Assembly (NCBI GenBank): GCA_903813345.2
Contig: CAIIXF020000002.1
Location: 9,447,555 to 9,511,554 of the forward strand
Length of the DNA: 64,000 nt
Origin: Owenia fusiformis
Taxonomy: Eukaryota > Annelida > Polychaeta > Sabellida > Oweniidae
Direction of reading: 5' to 3'
Shown here: in pieces, positions 49,451-61,831 of the stretch
How positions within the stretch are numbered: the stretch's first letter is position 1
Layout of the letters: each line of letters starts with the position of its first letter
Position numbers and translations under genes: made by a program
The notes under the pieces: model-generated
Told to the model about the DNA's origin: nothing
Databases searched by the model: none
What the model saw: only the letters and a program-made list of their open reading frames with translations

Positions 49451-51856
49451 ACACATACTCTAAGAGCGAGGAGGAAAATTCTTAATAAATGGAGTATAGT
49501 TGGTTTGGCAGCATTTTCAGTTAGAAGGAAGTCTTGGATGAAAATTCTACCTAGGTGATAGCTTCACAGAGTGGTACATAATTCTTTTTTTTCAGGGATT
49601 AGACCCCCACCCCCCAAAAAGACCCCACCCCGGGAAAATAATTTTTTCATTCTTGATAACTTTAGATATCTTGATGTTTGTAAGTTACATACATAGACAT
49701 TATATATATGAATCATTTGCATAATAAATAATGCCAATCACTCCTACAGAATTTGAATAATAGTACAAAGTATGTACCCCAGGGGGCAAATTCGTGACCC
49801 ATTTTCTTACTTTTTAGAGCCTCACTTTTGATTCAGACACTGGAAGACATTGGGAAAATTCATGTGAAGTGCTCAGTAGCATGGCTATAAGCCCTGAAAG
49901 GTTCAAACTAATTGAATCAGTAGGAACCAAGAAAAAAATTGTTGATTTTTTGAAAATTTTGACATTTTTGAGAGGAGTGATTTTGGGTATGACTATAGCT
50001 GATGCCTATGGTTTCTATATCTATCCCTCTTTGATTATAAATATGGTTTTAAAGTATTGAACTAAGATGTAAAAGATAATTAAAATAGGTTTACAGGAAG
50101 TTTAAAGTTTTAAACAAGTTCAAAATTCGAAGAATTGTACAATATCAGGTCTGAATTTACGAATTTTAGGTAAGACCTTGGGTGAGCCTTAGATTTTTCA
50201 CATCTGTCCCACTTTGATGATATTTATAGTTTTGTAGTGTGGAACTTAGATGTACAAAATAATTAAGATGGTTTTTAAAAAGGTTTAAGTGTTTTAATAA
50301 GTCCAAAATTTGAAAAATTGTATAATATCAGGTCTGAATTTGCGAATTTCAGGTAAGACCTTGGATTAGCCTTATATTTTTTACATCTGTCCCACTTTGA
50401 TGGTATGTATAGTTTTGTAGTGTGAAACTAATATGTAAAAAATGACTTAGATGGATTTGAGGAAGGTTTAAGGATTTAAATGAGTTCAAAATTTGAAGAA
50501 TCGTACAATATCAGGTCTGAATTTACGAATTTAAGGTATGACCTTGGATGACCCTTATGATTTTTATATCTGTCACTCTTTGATGATATTTACGGTTTAA
50601 TAGTAATGAACTAAGATGTAAAATATAATTCAGATGAATTTTAAGAAGGTTTAAGGATTTTAACAAGTTCAAAATTTGAAGAATTGTACAATATCAGGTC
50701 TGAATTTACGAATTTCAGGTAAGACCTTCGATGAGCCTTATATTTGTTACATCTGTCCCTCTTTGATGATATGTATTGTTTTGTAGTGTGAAACTAACAT
50801 GTCAAAAATAATTAAGATGAATATAAGGATTTTCACAAGTTCAAAATTTGAAGAATTGTACAATATTAGGTCTGCAATTAACACATTTCAAGTATAACCT
50901 TGGTTAGTTCTTATGTTTTTTACACCTATCCCTTTTCATGATATACATGTATTTGGTTTAGTAGTTTAGAAATAATATGTATAACATAATTTGGATGGGT
51001 TTTAAAAAACTTAATGTTTGAAACAAGTTCAATATCTCGGCGAATTGTACAATATCAGATTTGAAATCAACAGATTTCAAGTATAACCTTTGTTGGCCCT
51101 TATGTTTTTAACATCTACCCCTTTTTGATGATATATATGGTTTAGTAGTGTGGAACTAAGAGGTAAAACATAATTAAAATGGGTTTTAAGGAGGTCTAAG
51201 GTTTTAAACAAGTTCAAAACTTGACAATAAATTGTACAATATCAGATCTAAAATAAACGAATTTCAGGTATAGCCTTGGATGAGCCTTATGTTTTTTACA
51301 TAAATTTCTCTATGATAACATATATGGTTTTGTAGTATGGAACTAAGATGCAAAACATAATTAAGATGGGTTTTAATTAAGTTTTAGGTTCCAAAGAGGT
51401 TCAAAACTTGACAAATTGTACAATATCAGGTCTGAAATTAACAAATTTCAGGTATAGCTTTGAATGATCCTCATGTTCTTTTCATTCTAAACCTCTTTGA
51501 TGATTTACATGGTTCTGTATTGTACTACTAAAATGTAAAACATAATTCAGGAATTTGGGGTTTTAAGGAAGTTCAACCCTAATGTCTCCAGGGGGGGGGG
51601 GGGGGTCAAATTGACCTACCACTCTGTTTTTTAAATGGTACATTTTGCAAGTCTTTTCTTCTGCCATCATTATTATTTTTCAGGTATAGCCTTGGATGAG
51701 CCTTATGTTTTTTACATATATCTGATATGATAACATATATGGTTTTGTAGTATGGAACTAAGATGTAAAACATAATTTAGATGGGATTTAAGGAAGTTGT
51801 AGGTTCTAAAGAGGTTCAAAACTTGACAAATTGTACAATATCAGGTCTGAAATAAC

Positions 51857-52650
51857 GGCAACTCCGCGGAGTAGCAAATCCCAACGAACAAAATATCAAT
51901 TACCGAATTCCAATCAATTATACTCATTACTTTGGTTGAAAATGAAAAAATTAGATTTTAGAATTCCAAATTCCTGCAAAGCAGCCATTTTGAATTTTCT
52001 GAGGTACAAATCTGAAAAATAATACCATAATTGTGATCTACTCCAAAATTCCTTCAATTTGAGTATAATATAGCCATACTTTGAAGGGATCGAAAAATTA
52101 TTGCGAAATCATACATTAGACGGCCATTTTGAATTTTACGAGGCTCGAATCAGAAAAAAGATACAATATTTGCAATCTACTCTTAAATGCCTTTCATTTG
52201 AGTATAATAAAGCTATACTTCAGAAAGATCTAAAAATTAGCGAAAATTTCTGTTTTCCTGTCCCCCCATACATGGCTCCTGGGGGTCAGGATGAAAAACA
52301 CAGAATATATGTGAAATAGATAAATGTTGTGAATACACTACCAAAATTTCAAACACTAATATTAATTACTTTTGTTTAGAATGAAAAATTTATGATTTTT
52401 GCGAAAAAGTCCCATCATTTTTAAAGCGGCGGCCATCCATTTTTTTTGCGTAAAACTATTAACCAATTTACATCTTTCCACTAAATATGAAGAAAATCTG
52501 TCAACTAGTATTTGAGTTATCCTCCGGACATCTTGTAATATATAGATACAGACGGACGGACTGACTGATTGACGGACTGACAGACTGACGGACGGACGGA
52601 CGGACGGAGGGCTTCACTATATCCCTAACGAACTTCGTTCGTTGGGATAA
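51857..52650. mobile_element. Insertion nested in the foldback arm with GGAC microsatellite
   Basis: Interrupts the unit phrase GTCTGAAATTAACAAATTTC, which is intact at 51428. It has two diverged ~165-bp internal copies (GCCATTTTGAATTTT, GAGTATAATA), then an ACGG/ACTG microsatellite at about 52550-52607, and ends GAACTTCGTTCGTTGGGATA. No complete protein frame. This layout of body, microsatellite and fixed 3' end suggests a non-autonomous element of unknown class. Confidence 0.65.
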
Positions 52651-55600
52651 TTAACAAATTTCAGGTAAAGCTTTGAATGATCCTCATGTTCTTTACATTC
52701 TAAACGTCTTTGATGATGAACGTGGTTCTGTATTATAGGACTAAAATGTAAAACATAATTTAGGAATTTGGGGTTTTAAGGAAGTTTAACCCTAGTCTGA
52801 AGTAGCAATAAACAATAAGTAAAAATAAATAAAAACCTCCTTAAAACTCCAAATTTCTAGATTTTGTTTTACATTTTAGTTCCACACTACAAAACCATGT
52901 AAATCATCAAAGAAGTTAAGAATTTCAGACCTAATATTGTACAATTTGTTAAGTTATGAACCTCTTTCAAACCTTAAAGAGAGAATCAGATCTAGCAAGC
53001 AGCCTTACAAAAAATGTTTAAATTTTTGAATATTGCTGGGTTATGTCATTCCTTTTCATGTCTATTTGCTAGTTATCCCCAAAGTGCACACTTTATTTCA
53101 CATCGTGAATCTTTTTAGAGATATTGTATTTGAGATTATAAGGAATAGATTGGTAGGTGAATTGTACATGTTGCTTGTAATTTTGTCATCCCATGGATCT
53201 GATTCTGCCTTTAAACTTCCTTAAAACCCATCTAAATTATGTTTTACATCTTAGTTCCATACAACTAAACCATATATATTATCATAGAGATATATACCTG
53301 AAATTCATTAATGTCAGATATGATATTGTACAGTGTATCAAATTTTGAACAGGTTTAAAACCATAAACCTCCTTAAAACCCATCTAAATTATGTTTTACC
53401 TCTTAGTTCCACACTACTATATATTACCAGCCATATATTATATCATCAGAGGGATAGATGTAAAAAAGGAATAAGGGCCATCCACAGTTATACCTAAAAT
53501 TAATAAATACCAGACCTGTTATTGTACAATTCTTCAAATTTTTAACTTGTTTAAAACCTTAAACTTTTTTAAAACTTGTCTAAATTATGTTTAACATCTT
53601 AGTTCAACACTACTAAACCATATATGTCATCAAAAAGGGATAGATGTAAAAACACAAGGCTCGTCCAAGAAGGTAATACCCAAGATTCATTAATATCAGC
53701 TCTGATATTGTACAATTCATCAATATTTGAACTTGTTTAAAACCTTAAACTTATTTTAAACCCATCTTAATTATGTTTTACATATTAGCTCCACACTACT
53801 AAACCATATCATCAAAAAGGGATAGATGTTAAAAATATACGGGGCAAGCAAGGTTATACTTTAAATTCTTAATTTCAGATCTGATATTGTACAATACGCC
53901 AAGATTTTGAACTTGTTTAAAACGTTAAGCTTCTTTAAAACCCATATAAATTATGTTTAACACATTTCCACACTACTTCACCAAATATATCATGAAAAAG
54001 TGATAGGTGGAAAAAACATATGGGCCAACCAAGGTTATACTTGAAATTCATTAATTGCAGACCTGATATTGTACAATTCTTCAAATTGTTAAAATCCTTA
54101 AACCTTCTTAAAATGCATCTGAATTATTTTTTACAACTTAGTTCCACACTACAAAACCATACATATCATCAAAGAGGGACAGATGTAAAAAAATATAAGA
54201 CTCATCGAAGGTCTTACCTAAAATTTGTAAATTCAAACCTGATATTGTGCAATTCTTCAAATTTTGAACTTGTTAGAGAATCCTAAACCTTCTCAAAATT
54301 CATCTAAATTATATTGAACATCTTAGTTCCATACCATAAAACCATAAACATCATCAAAGAGGGACAGATGTAAAAAAAAGGGTCGTCCAAGGTCATACCA
54401 GAAATTTGAAAATTCAAACCTGATATTATACAATTCTTCAAATTTTGGACTCATTAAAATCCTTAAACACTCTTCAAAACCATCTTAATCATTTTTTACC
54501 ATCTTAGTTCCACACTACAAAAAAACAATACATATCACCAAAGAGTGACAGATGCAAAAGTATAAGGCTCATCCAAGGTCTTTCCTGAAATTCGTAAATT
54601 CAGACCTGATATTGTACAATTCTTCAAAATTTGAACTTGTTAAAATCCTTCAACCTTCTTAAAATTCATCTAAATTATATTTTACATCTTAGTTCCGCAC
54701 TAAAAAACCGTGAATAGCAAAAAACTGTAAAAAATGTAAAAAACATAAGGGTCCTCCAAGGTCATACCTGAAATTCGTAAATTCAGACCTGATATTGTAC
54801 AATTCTTCAAATTTTGGACTCATTTAAAATCCTTTAACCTTCTTCAAATCCATCTAAATTATTTTTTAATCATTAGTTTCACACTACAAAACCATACATA
54901 TCATCAAAGAGGGACATACATAAAAAATATAAGGCTAATCCAAGGTCTTACCTGAAATTCGCAAATTCAGACCTGATATTGTACAATTTTTCAAATTTTG
55001 GACTTATTAAAACACTTAAACCTTTTTAAAAACCATCTTAATTATTTTGTACATCTAAGTTCCACAATACAAAACTATAAATATCATCAAAGTGGGACAG
55101 ATGTAAAAAATCTAAGGCTCACCCAAGGTCTTACCTAAAATTCGTAAATTCAGACCTGATATTGTACAATTCTTCGAATTTTGAACTTATTTAAAACTTT
55201 AAACTTCCTTCAAACCCATTTTAATTATCTTTTACATCTTAGTTCAATACTTCAAAACCATATTTATAATCAAAGAGGGATAGATATAGAAACCATAGGC
55301 ATCAGCTATAGTCATACCCAAAATCACCCCTCTCAAAAATGTCAAAATTTTCAAAAATTCAACAATTTTTTTCTCGGTTCCTACTGATTCAATTAGTCTG
55401 AACCTTTCAGGGCTTATATCCCTGCTACTGAGCACTTCACATGAATTTTTCCAATGTCCTCCAGTGTCCGAATCAAAAGTGAGGCTCTAAAAAGTAAGAA
55501 AATGGGTCACGAATTTGCCCCCTGGGGTACATACTTTGTACTATTATTCAAATTCTGTAGGAGTGATTGGCATTATTTATTATGCAAATGATTCATATAT

Positions 55601-55925
55601 TATATATAATGTCTATGTATGTAACTTACAAACATCAAGATATCTAAAGTTATCAAGAATGAAAAAATTATTTTCCCGGGGTGGGGTCTTTTTGGGGGGT
55701 GGGGGTCTAATCCCTGAAAAAAAAGAATTATGTACCACTCTGTGAAGCTATCACCTAGGTAGAATTTCCATCCAAGACTTCCCTCTAACTGAAAATGCTG
55801 CCAAACCAACTATACTCCATTTATTAAGAATTTTCCTCCTCGCTCTTAGAGTAACAATGGTCTGTAGATTTCTTATTTTTCAGGTTCAACTGCTTGCCTT
55901 TGAAGCAGTGTAACAGACTGTACGA

Positions 55926-57425
55926 CTAAATTGAATCAAACAAACTGGATCAAAATCGGCAGTGTCATGCTCCAAGCAAAGACTTTGAAAGACACTCTGG
56001 GGAAAGAGCTAGTAATACAACTGAAAATATCTGATTCAGAAAAATGAGAAATATTTATACATATCGATTTAGAAATTTATAATAAGACTTCAAAATTATG
56101 CCTTTTTGTGGACACTTATCCTGTAAAAGTGTTTGATCAAGAATGCGCACATACATGTACATGCATATTAAGTTTTCTCCAGACTATATAACCAAGGAGT
56201 TAACGAAAATGGAAGTGTTGACTGTTCTTGACCTTGTATATACGTTTTTATCGGCGTCATATGTTTTGCAGGTGAATGGACTCATACCCACGTCGTTACC
56301 ACGAATATTAACTTCTTGCACGATTGTAACAAATGTCATGTTCTCATCACATTTTAAAAATACTTATTATTGACTCGAAATAGTTGTCGGTAAGTCGCAT
56401 ATTTGATATGTAGTTATGAGGAATTCAGTACTGATTCAAATATTGAATTATTGTTAGAATTGTGTGGATGATCGGTTAAAATATCAAGTTTGGTTAAATA
56501 ACTTAAACTTCTTCTAAGAGTAAATCCTGACAATTCTCCATTTCGCTGTTCGCTCTTTGAATCAGAACGTTCGCATATATGGTGCATATATGTACTCAAA
56601 AAGGACAAAATTTGATTGGTCAATATTTTTCAACGATGCATTTCGTGTAGCTATTTGTGAGACCCGAAAGTTCTAAATCAAATTAATTACGCAATTTTGT
56701 TTTTACACCCGCAAGCTAAATAAAAAAATGACACCATCGGAATTCTTCTTCTTTGTCATTGAATTAATAGTCAGTATACCAGATTTAATCAATAAAAGAT
56801 TATACAATTAACAACAAAATTCGGAAACGAGTATGTAAGATTTGCTTTCGAACCACTAAACTTGACCTAGATAATAGCGACGTGTCTTCTTTGGTCAAAT
56901 GCTCAGTTGTTTGTGGGTTTTCAACGTAACTCTATAATGTAATATGAAGATGAGTACTTTTATTCAGTTGTTGCATCGATGTTACAGTTTGTAGTGCGGT
57001 AATATTGGCATGAACGTGTTGAAAGTCGAATGGAATTGCTTTTTCCAATATGGCGACTAGTCACGTGACTTCTTCTCTTCCGGAATATACTCCCATTTTC
57101 AATCATTGTTTTCACCCCGTTAGGAGCCAATAAAATGAAAAAAAATATATGTTATATAAAGATTATTAAAAGACTAATTGTTTCTGATAGTTTGTTTTCT
57201 CCGATCGCATGGAGATTCGATCGAAAATATCGCTTGAAAAATGGGTATGAAAATCCCCATGTTAAACCAACGGGGAAAAACAAGGTAGAAAAATTTTGTT
57301 CCCCCGCGAACTGCATCATGGGAAATATTTTGACCTTATAAGGAAAAACTTTCGCGCCATCTTTATTAGAGATTCAATACTACCGAATCCGCGATTTTAA
57401 GAATTGTGTAAATCTTGCTCGGACG
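55926..57425. other. Intergenic, 5' region of the M15-like gene
   Basis: No exon is recognised. A CACGTG motif lies near 57063 within a somewhat GC-richer segment. Confidence 0.45.
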
Positions 57426-57433
57426 TATAAATA
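57426..57433 (+). promoter_or_regulatory. TATA box, GACGTATAAATA
   Basis: TATAAATA, 149 bp before the start codon of the M15-like gene. The extended motif GACGTATAAATA is found again before the paralogue at 61587. Confidence 0.6.
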
Positions 57434-57574
57434 ATATATACGTACCATATAATACATCATCATTAGTTAACCATGACGTTTTCTCGTATTACACTAATTG
57501 GTTAGATTGTTCTTTAAAATAATTTAAATCAATGAAATTAGAATAATATTCAATGAAATGAGATTTATTGTTAG

Positions 57575-60500
57575 ATGATGAAGGCGCTTGTAATACTTGG
57601 TGTGTTCGCATGTGCGTTATCTGTTGGTGCAGACACGGCATGTAGAAACGCTGGCGGGGACTGCCAAACAACGACCTGTCGAGGAACCTGGAGGAGTGGC
57701 CTTTGCAACGGTCCCGCGAATAGGAGGTGCTGCATCGGTAGGTAGACCACTATCTTACATACATGTTACGCACACAAGAAAATAAAGTAGGCGTAAGTAT
57801 GTACCGGAGAAAGAGGATAGTTTAGTTGAGTGTTGGTCATTTTGCATAACGATCAATGAAGGAAGAAGTAGTTGAGAATTGCTCCTTTGGAAGGAGCTAT
57901 GACAAAAATTCCACACCTACAATTTAAACAAAACACATTCCCGTGTTAATGTAACAAAACCCAGACAATAGAAAAGCATATCTCTGTGGTTCTAACAAGT
58001 CCATGTACCATCACTTTTCACATATAGTGTACAATGTACATCAGGATGTCGCTAACTAAACTGAACTAAACTGAAGTTGATATTTTCCTATTATGTGAGT
58101 ATGAATAGCAAATATAAATATTAATACAATTTTTGTTATATTGTCTCAAGAAACACAGCGTCTAACTTCTGGCAGTTCCAAATGTACATACATACATAAA
58201 ATGTTATTATTTTCCATATAGACAAAATAAGTCACTCGGCGGCTAGGTCTATGCTGTCCCGAGAAGGCATTGGCATCAGCTCTAGTGGGAGATGCTCTAA
58301 CAGGTACAATCTGTAAAGTAGCTGCCACACTAAGCCGCGCTTGCTCACCGTTCGCCACCGTTTGAATAATGTTGGGCATTCATTTTTTAATAAATTCATT
58401 AATTTTAGTATTCGGTGTGAGGGGAATGGAAAGGTTGTGCACGAAACAATGGAATTCCTTTATGTTTATTTGGTAACGAATATTTCAGGTACAATCCACG
58501 CTGCACGAGTCTAGAGCAAATACGACGTAAAACAATAACAGGCACCATCAACGAGCTCAAGAGACCAAGCAGGTAGTACAGCATTTTATCAATTTATTTA
58601 CCTATATTGTAACCTATTTTACGTCTACAATTTCATTTGCGTTATTCATATTTTAAATGCTTTCATCTATAAAGTATAGCCCCTGGTCTAATTTTTCTAA
58701 GAGCGCTTGAAATGCAGTTATGTGGTAAAATGTGAAAAAATATGAACAAAAAGTTGTTTTTAGAAGGCAACCTTGTGTGACCCCATTTCAGAGGCAAAAG
58801 CTCCTGTTACAATTTTAATTTTTAAATTTTTATATTTCCTTTATTTCATAATACATCATACAAACAGATACAGGGCCTTCGCCGAAGCATTATTGGCCCT
58901 GTTGAAGTAGTTACAATATAAGTTAAAATAGGTCACAATGTAAAAATGATAGATATAGAACATATTTATGAACATGAAAATAATCTTGAAAACGTGAAGA
59001 CAGGTTGATTGTTACAATCAAAACGAAATTATGACGTGCACGGACATGGGGACAATTCGGGAAATACGGGCTGAAATTTTGATGGGATCCACCATATTTT
59101 CAAAGTTAAATATACTCCGACATTGTCAAATACACTACGTAACACTTTACGCTTACACGGTTAGTTGAAATTGGGATAACTTTTGAAATAATGATCAGAA
59201 TTCCACTAAAATGGAACATGTGCGTATCGGCTACAGTTCAAACTGTCTTACATGAACGCTTTTATAATTTTCAAAATTGAGTAAGGTTTTGAAGTCGAAG
59301 GGGACGAACAATAAATCTATTTTCATTTAACCTTCTAAATTAGTTCTGATTTGAAAAAAATTAACTGCACAATATTGTCACGGCGAAATTTTAAAAACAA
59401 TAATCGGTTTGTTTATTTGGCAAATAATATAAAAATAAGAGCTGATTTTCAAGACTGACGCATCGATTTTTACCCCAAAGCCATACATATCAATGTTTAC
59501 TAACGTCCCAAGTGGATTTCCTGAGTGTTTTTCAAAATTCAAAAACATTTTAGAAATATTGTACTCGAGATCTTGCTACCCTGTGAATTTTATCATGATT
59601 AGATAAGGATAAGTATTTTATTTTTAGTTTGACTAAACTTGAAAAAAATTTGACGCTCGTCGTTTTTGACGTTGTAAGGCTATTTGCGCGCTATACTGCT
59701 CATTGTTTTGTTTTTGGTATTTTGACGCCATTATGTTACGCTAATTGTCCCAAGGTTCGTGCGACATGAACATATAACTTCTTAAAGGCCCATTATACTT
59801 AATTTAGAAGCACAAAGAAAAAAATTATCATTGAAACATGTTACTCACACACTCGCTCAACTATGACACAACATTTTATTTGCTTTAATATTCAACCAAG
59901 AAAAAAATAACTCACATAGAAAAAATCATAAGAAGTTCAGAGATCATTAGTAGGGCATGCACATGTTAAATTAAGTGCATGTTCTAAATTTCTCTTGATC
60001 TAAAAGATGGCGACACTTCTAAAAAAATAAATGTATCATGTAATACAAACAACTTCGCCATCTTTCAATGACATTGATAAAAACTTGATATATAAAGCTT
60101 GACAGATAGAAATTATTTTTTTGCAATTTTTGATAATTTATTGTAAGCTTTGATGTGCTCAGTTTTAGCTGTTGTTAGTGTTAAATGAAAGATAAGGTTC
60201 TTGTAAATACATTGGACATATTATGAAATTCAGTTGAAAGTCTTTACAAAAACTTTGAAAATACGCAAAGTGGGTCTTTAATAACGGAAAATCAGTCTTT
60301 AAAACGGTATGTTCATTTTTTGTGGCGGAGTACCGGACAACAACATTTCCTTTTTTCGGAGCAGGTTCTAAGGGACTTACAACAACCAATTGTTTCTGAA
60401 AAATAGATTTACATGTGTCCTACTTTATTCCATTTCCATACATTTTAAGTCAGCCTCAATATTTATATTATTCAGGTGCCCAATGACAGTGACAGGAGGC

Positions 60501-60701
60501 ACCGAGGTGGGGCATGCAAGGGGAACATACAGTCATTGGAACGGATTTAAGATCGACCTCGGTTTGAACAGTTGCCTTAACAACTACATCCGGGCCAATT
60601 TCCCATTCTACCGCATGAGAGGACGTTACCGAGTGTACCGGGCCAGGTCCGGGAACGAGTATTGTCTGGAAGGGAACCACTGGGACAACACATACTACTA
60701 G
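57575..60701 (+). CDS. Secreted M15-type zinc D,D-peptidase-like protein with N-terminal Cys-rich module (184 aa)
   Basis: Four exons: 57575-57737, 58222-58303, 58489-58572 and 60476-60701. All boundaries are GT-AG and phases agree (1, 2, 2). Residues 1-18 are a signal peptide (MMKALVILGVFACALSVG). Residues 23-53 are a six-cysteine module: CRNAGGDCQTTTC...GLCNGPANRRCC. The C-terminal domain reads CPMTVTGGTEVGHARGTYSH followed by WNGFKID and ends EGNHWD. SH-x2-G-x3-D (H130, D137) and E-x2-H (E175, H178) match the zinc and catalytic motifs of M15 peptidases (SxHxxGxAxD and ExWH), which cut peptide bridges of bacterial cell wall. Middle exons read ARSMLSREGIGISSSGRC and CTSLEQIRRKTI. A secreted enzyme against bacterial walls, for defence or digestion, is inferred. 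Activity is not shown. Acquisition from bacteria is possible, but introns show the gene is now fully animal. Confidence 0.85.
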
Positions 60702-60772
60702 AATATATCTCCGGGAATATCAATAATTTGAAGAATGATTTAAAGTGAAATTTGTCTAATTTTCAAAATATA

Positions 60773-60778
60773 AATAAA
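60773..60778 (+). terminator. Polyadenylation signal of the M15-like gene
   Basis: AATAAA 72 bp after the stop codon. Confidence 0.75.
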
Positions 60779-60779
60779 A

Positions 60780-61586
60780 AAGCCATCGTAATATTGTTTA
60801 TTGTACATTAGGTTTCTTTATATTGTATACAAATTATATGTTTTTGTTTTTGTATATTTTTATCGATTTTAAACATTTATTTTCCTTACTTTTCATGACC
60901 TACCACACTTTTAGGAGAGCCTTATTTAAAATGATGCACTGCGGCACGCTTAAAACTACCTTATATCCAGTATATTACAGTGGAAAACTAAAAAAGTCAT
61001 AGAATTTTGTGCCTCTTAAAATGTTTGCATGATTCAAATAGCTAAGATTGTTAAAAATATTTTCCTTTGAACCACTTTTCTGCGCCTTTTAAACGTTATT
61101 TTCTCTCTTATTTTCAATGCAAATGATCTTATTCTTTTCAACGCAACATATTTTAGGACGCACACGTACGCTATGCATTAAGATATGACATTCTATTCTC
61201 AATGGATTTACATATTTTTTTACAAAGGTTCCTCAAATACAATTTTCAAAATGAAAAAAATCATCACAATTTGATACCATTTTGCACGATCACAATATAA
61301 GTCAAAATGTTTTTTTAATTTAAAGCGCCTTTATTGGCATTATTGATTAAAGGGTGTACATGTATACAAAGTATCATCATCTTGCTTCATCAAGCTTCGG
61401 ATGATTGAGCGTGGGAACCGACGATGGTATCATCATACCAGTCACATTTTGAAGATACGACATTGGCTAACACGGACTTAGATTTACATGACATTGTATG
61501 ATTGGAAATATAACTTCCTTGGTTGTTTCTTCGAAAACCAGGATGTCATATTTCTATTTATCAAGCGTCAATACACATTATTGACG
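60780..61586. other. Spacer between the two Cys-rich genes
   Basis: AT-rich; no exon recognised. Confidence 0.5.
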
Positions 61587-61595
61587 TATAAATAG
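61587..61595 (+). promoter_or_regulatory. TATA box, GACGTATAAATAG
   Basis: TATAAATAG preceded by GACG exactly as at 57426. It lies 245 bp before the start codon of the paralogous gene, which leaves a rather long leader. Confidence 0.6.
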
Positions 61596-61831
61596 AGAAA
61601 AATCACAAAACCTTAAGTAGAAAGTCCGTAAACAAATACACGTTAAAAGCACATTGACATTAGGTCAGATTATGTTGTGAAAAAACGTGATGCAAATAAA
61701 TCTTAAGAGGAGGAAAGAAGTTTGAATATTTGATTAATAGAAAATTGAACAAGTGGTGTATTACATGTCTGGAACACCTTCATGTTGTTAGTGTGGCTCT
61801 TGGACTAACTTCAATATTATATCATTTGAGA

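Larger units (their letters stand above)
48690..55925. repeat. Giant inverted repeat (foldback) built of ~183-bp tandem units
   Basis: The sequence from 49456 rightward (TACTCTAAGAGCGAGGAGGA) returns in reverse complement ending at 55853. The outer parts 48690-48760 and 55860-55925 also pair (AAAGGCAAACAGTT against AACTGCTTGCCTTT). Each arm, about 3 kb, is a unique end of roughly 600 bp followed by tandem ~183-bp units containing CAATATCAGGTCTGAATTTA and AGATGTAAAA. Units read forward until about 52790 and reverse from about 52836. No transposase or other protein was found. The structure resembles foldback or Galileo-type elements whose long terminal repeats are arrays. Confidence 0.9.

Noticed and set aside
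49869-50060. 63-codon frame, repeated at 55244-55435 on the other strand
   Set aside because: Same sequence in both arms of the foldback; an open frame in a repeat without any domain.
60390-60475. Upstream extension of the last peptidase exon's open frame
   Set aside because: A clear TTATATTATTCAG acceptor at 60475 and correct phase with the preceding exon show that the coding part starts at 60476.
61730-61831. In-frame upstream ATG of the Cys-rich paralogue
   Set aside because: Using it would bury the signal peptide 34 residues inside; the ATG at 61832 gives a normal leader and the same exon length as the neighbour gene.
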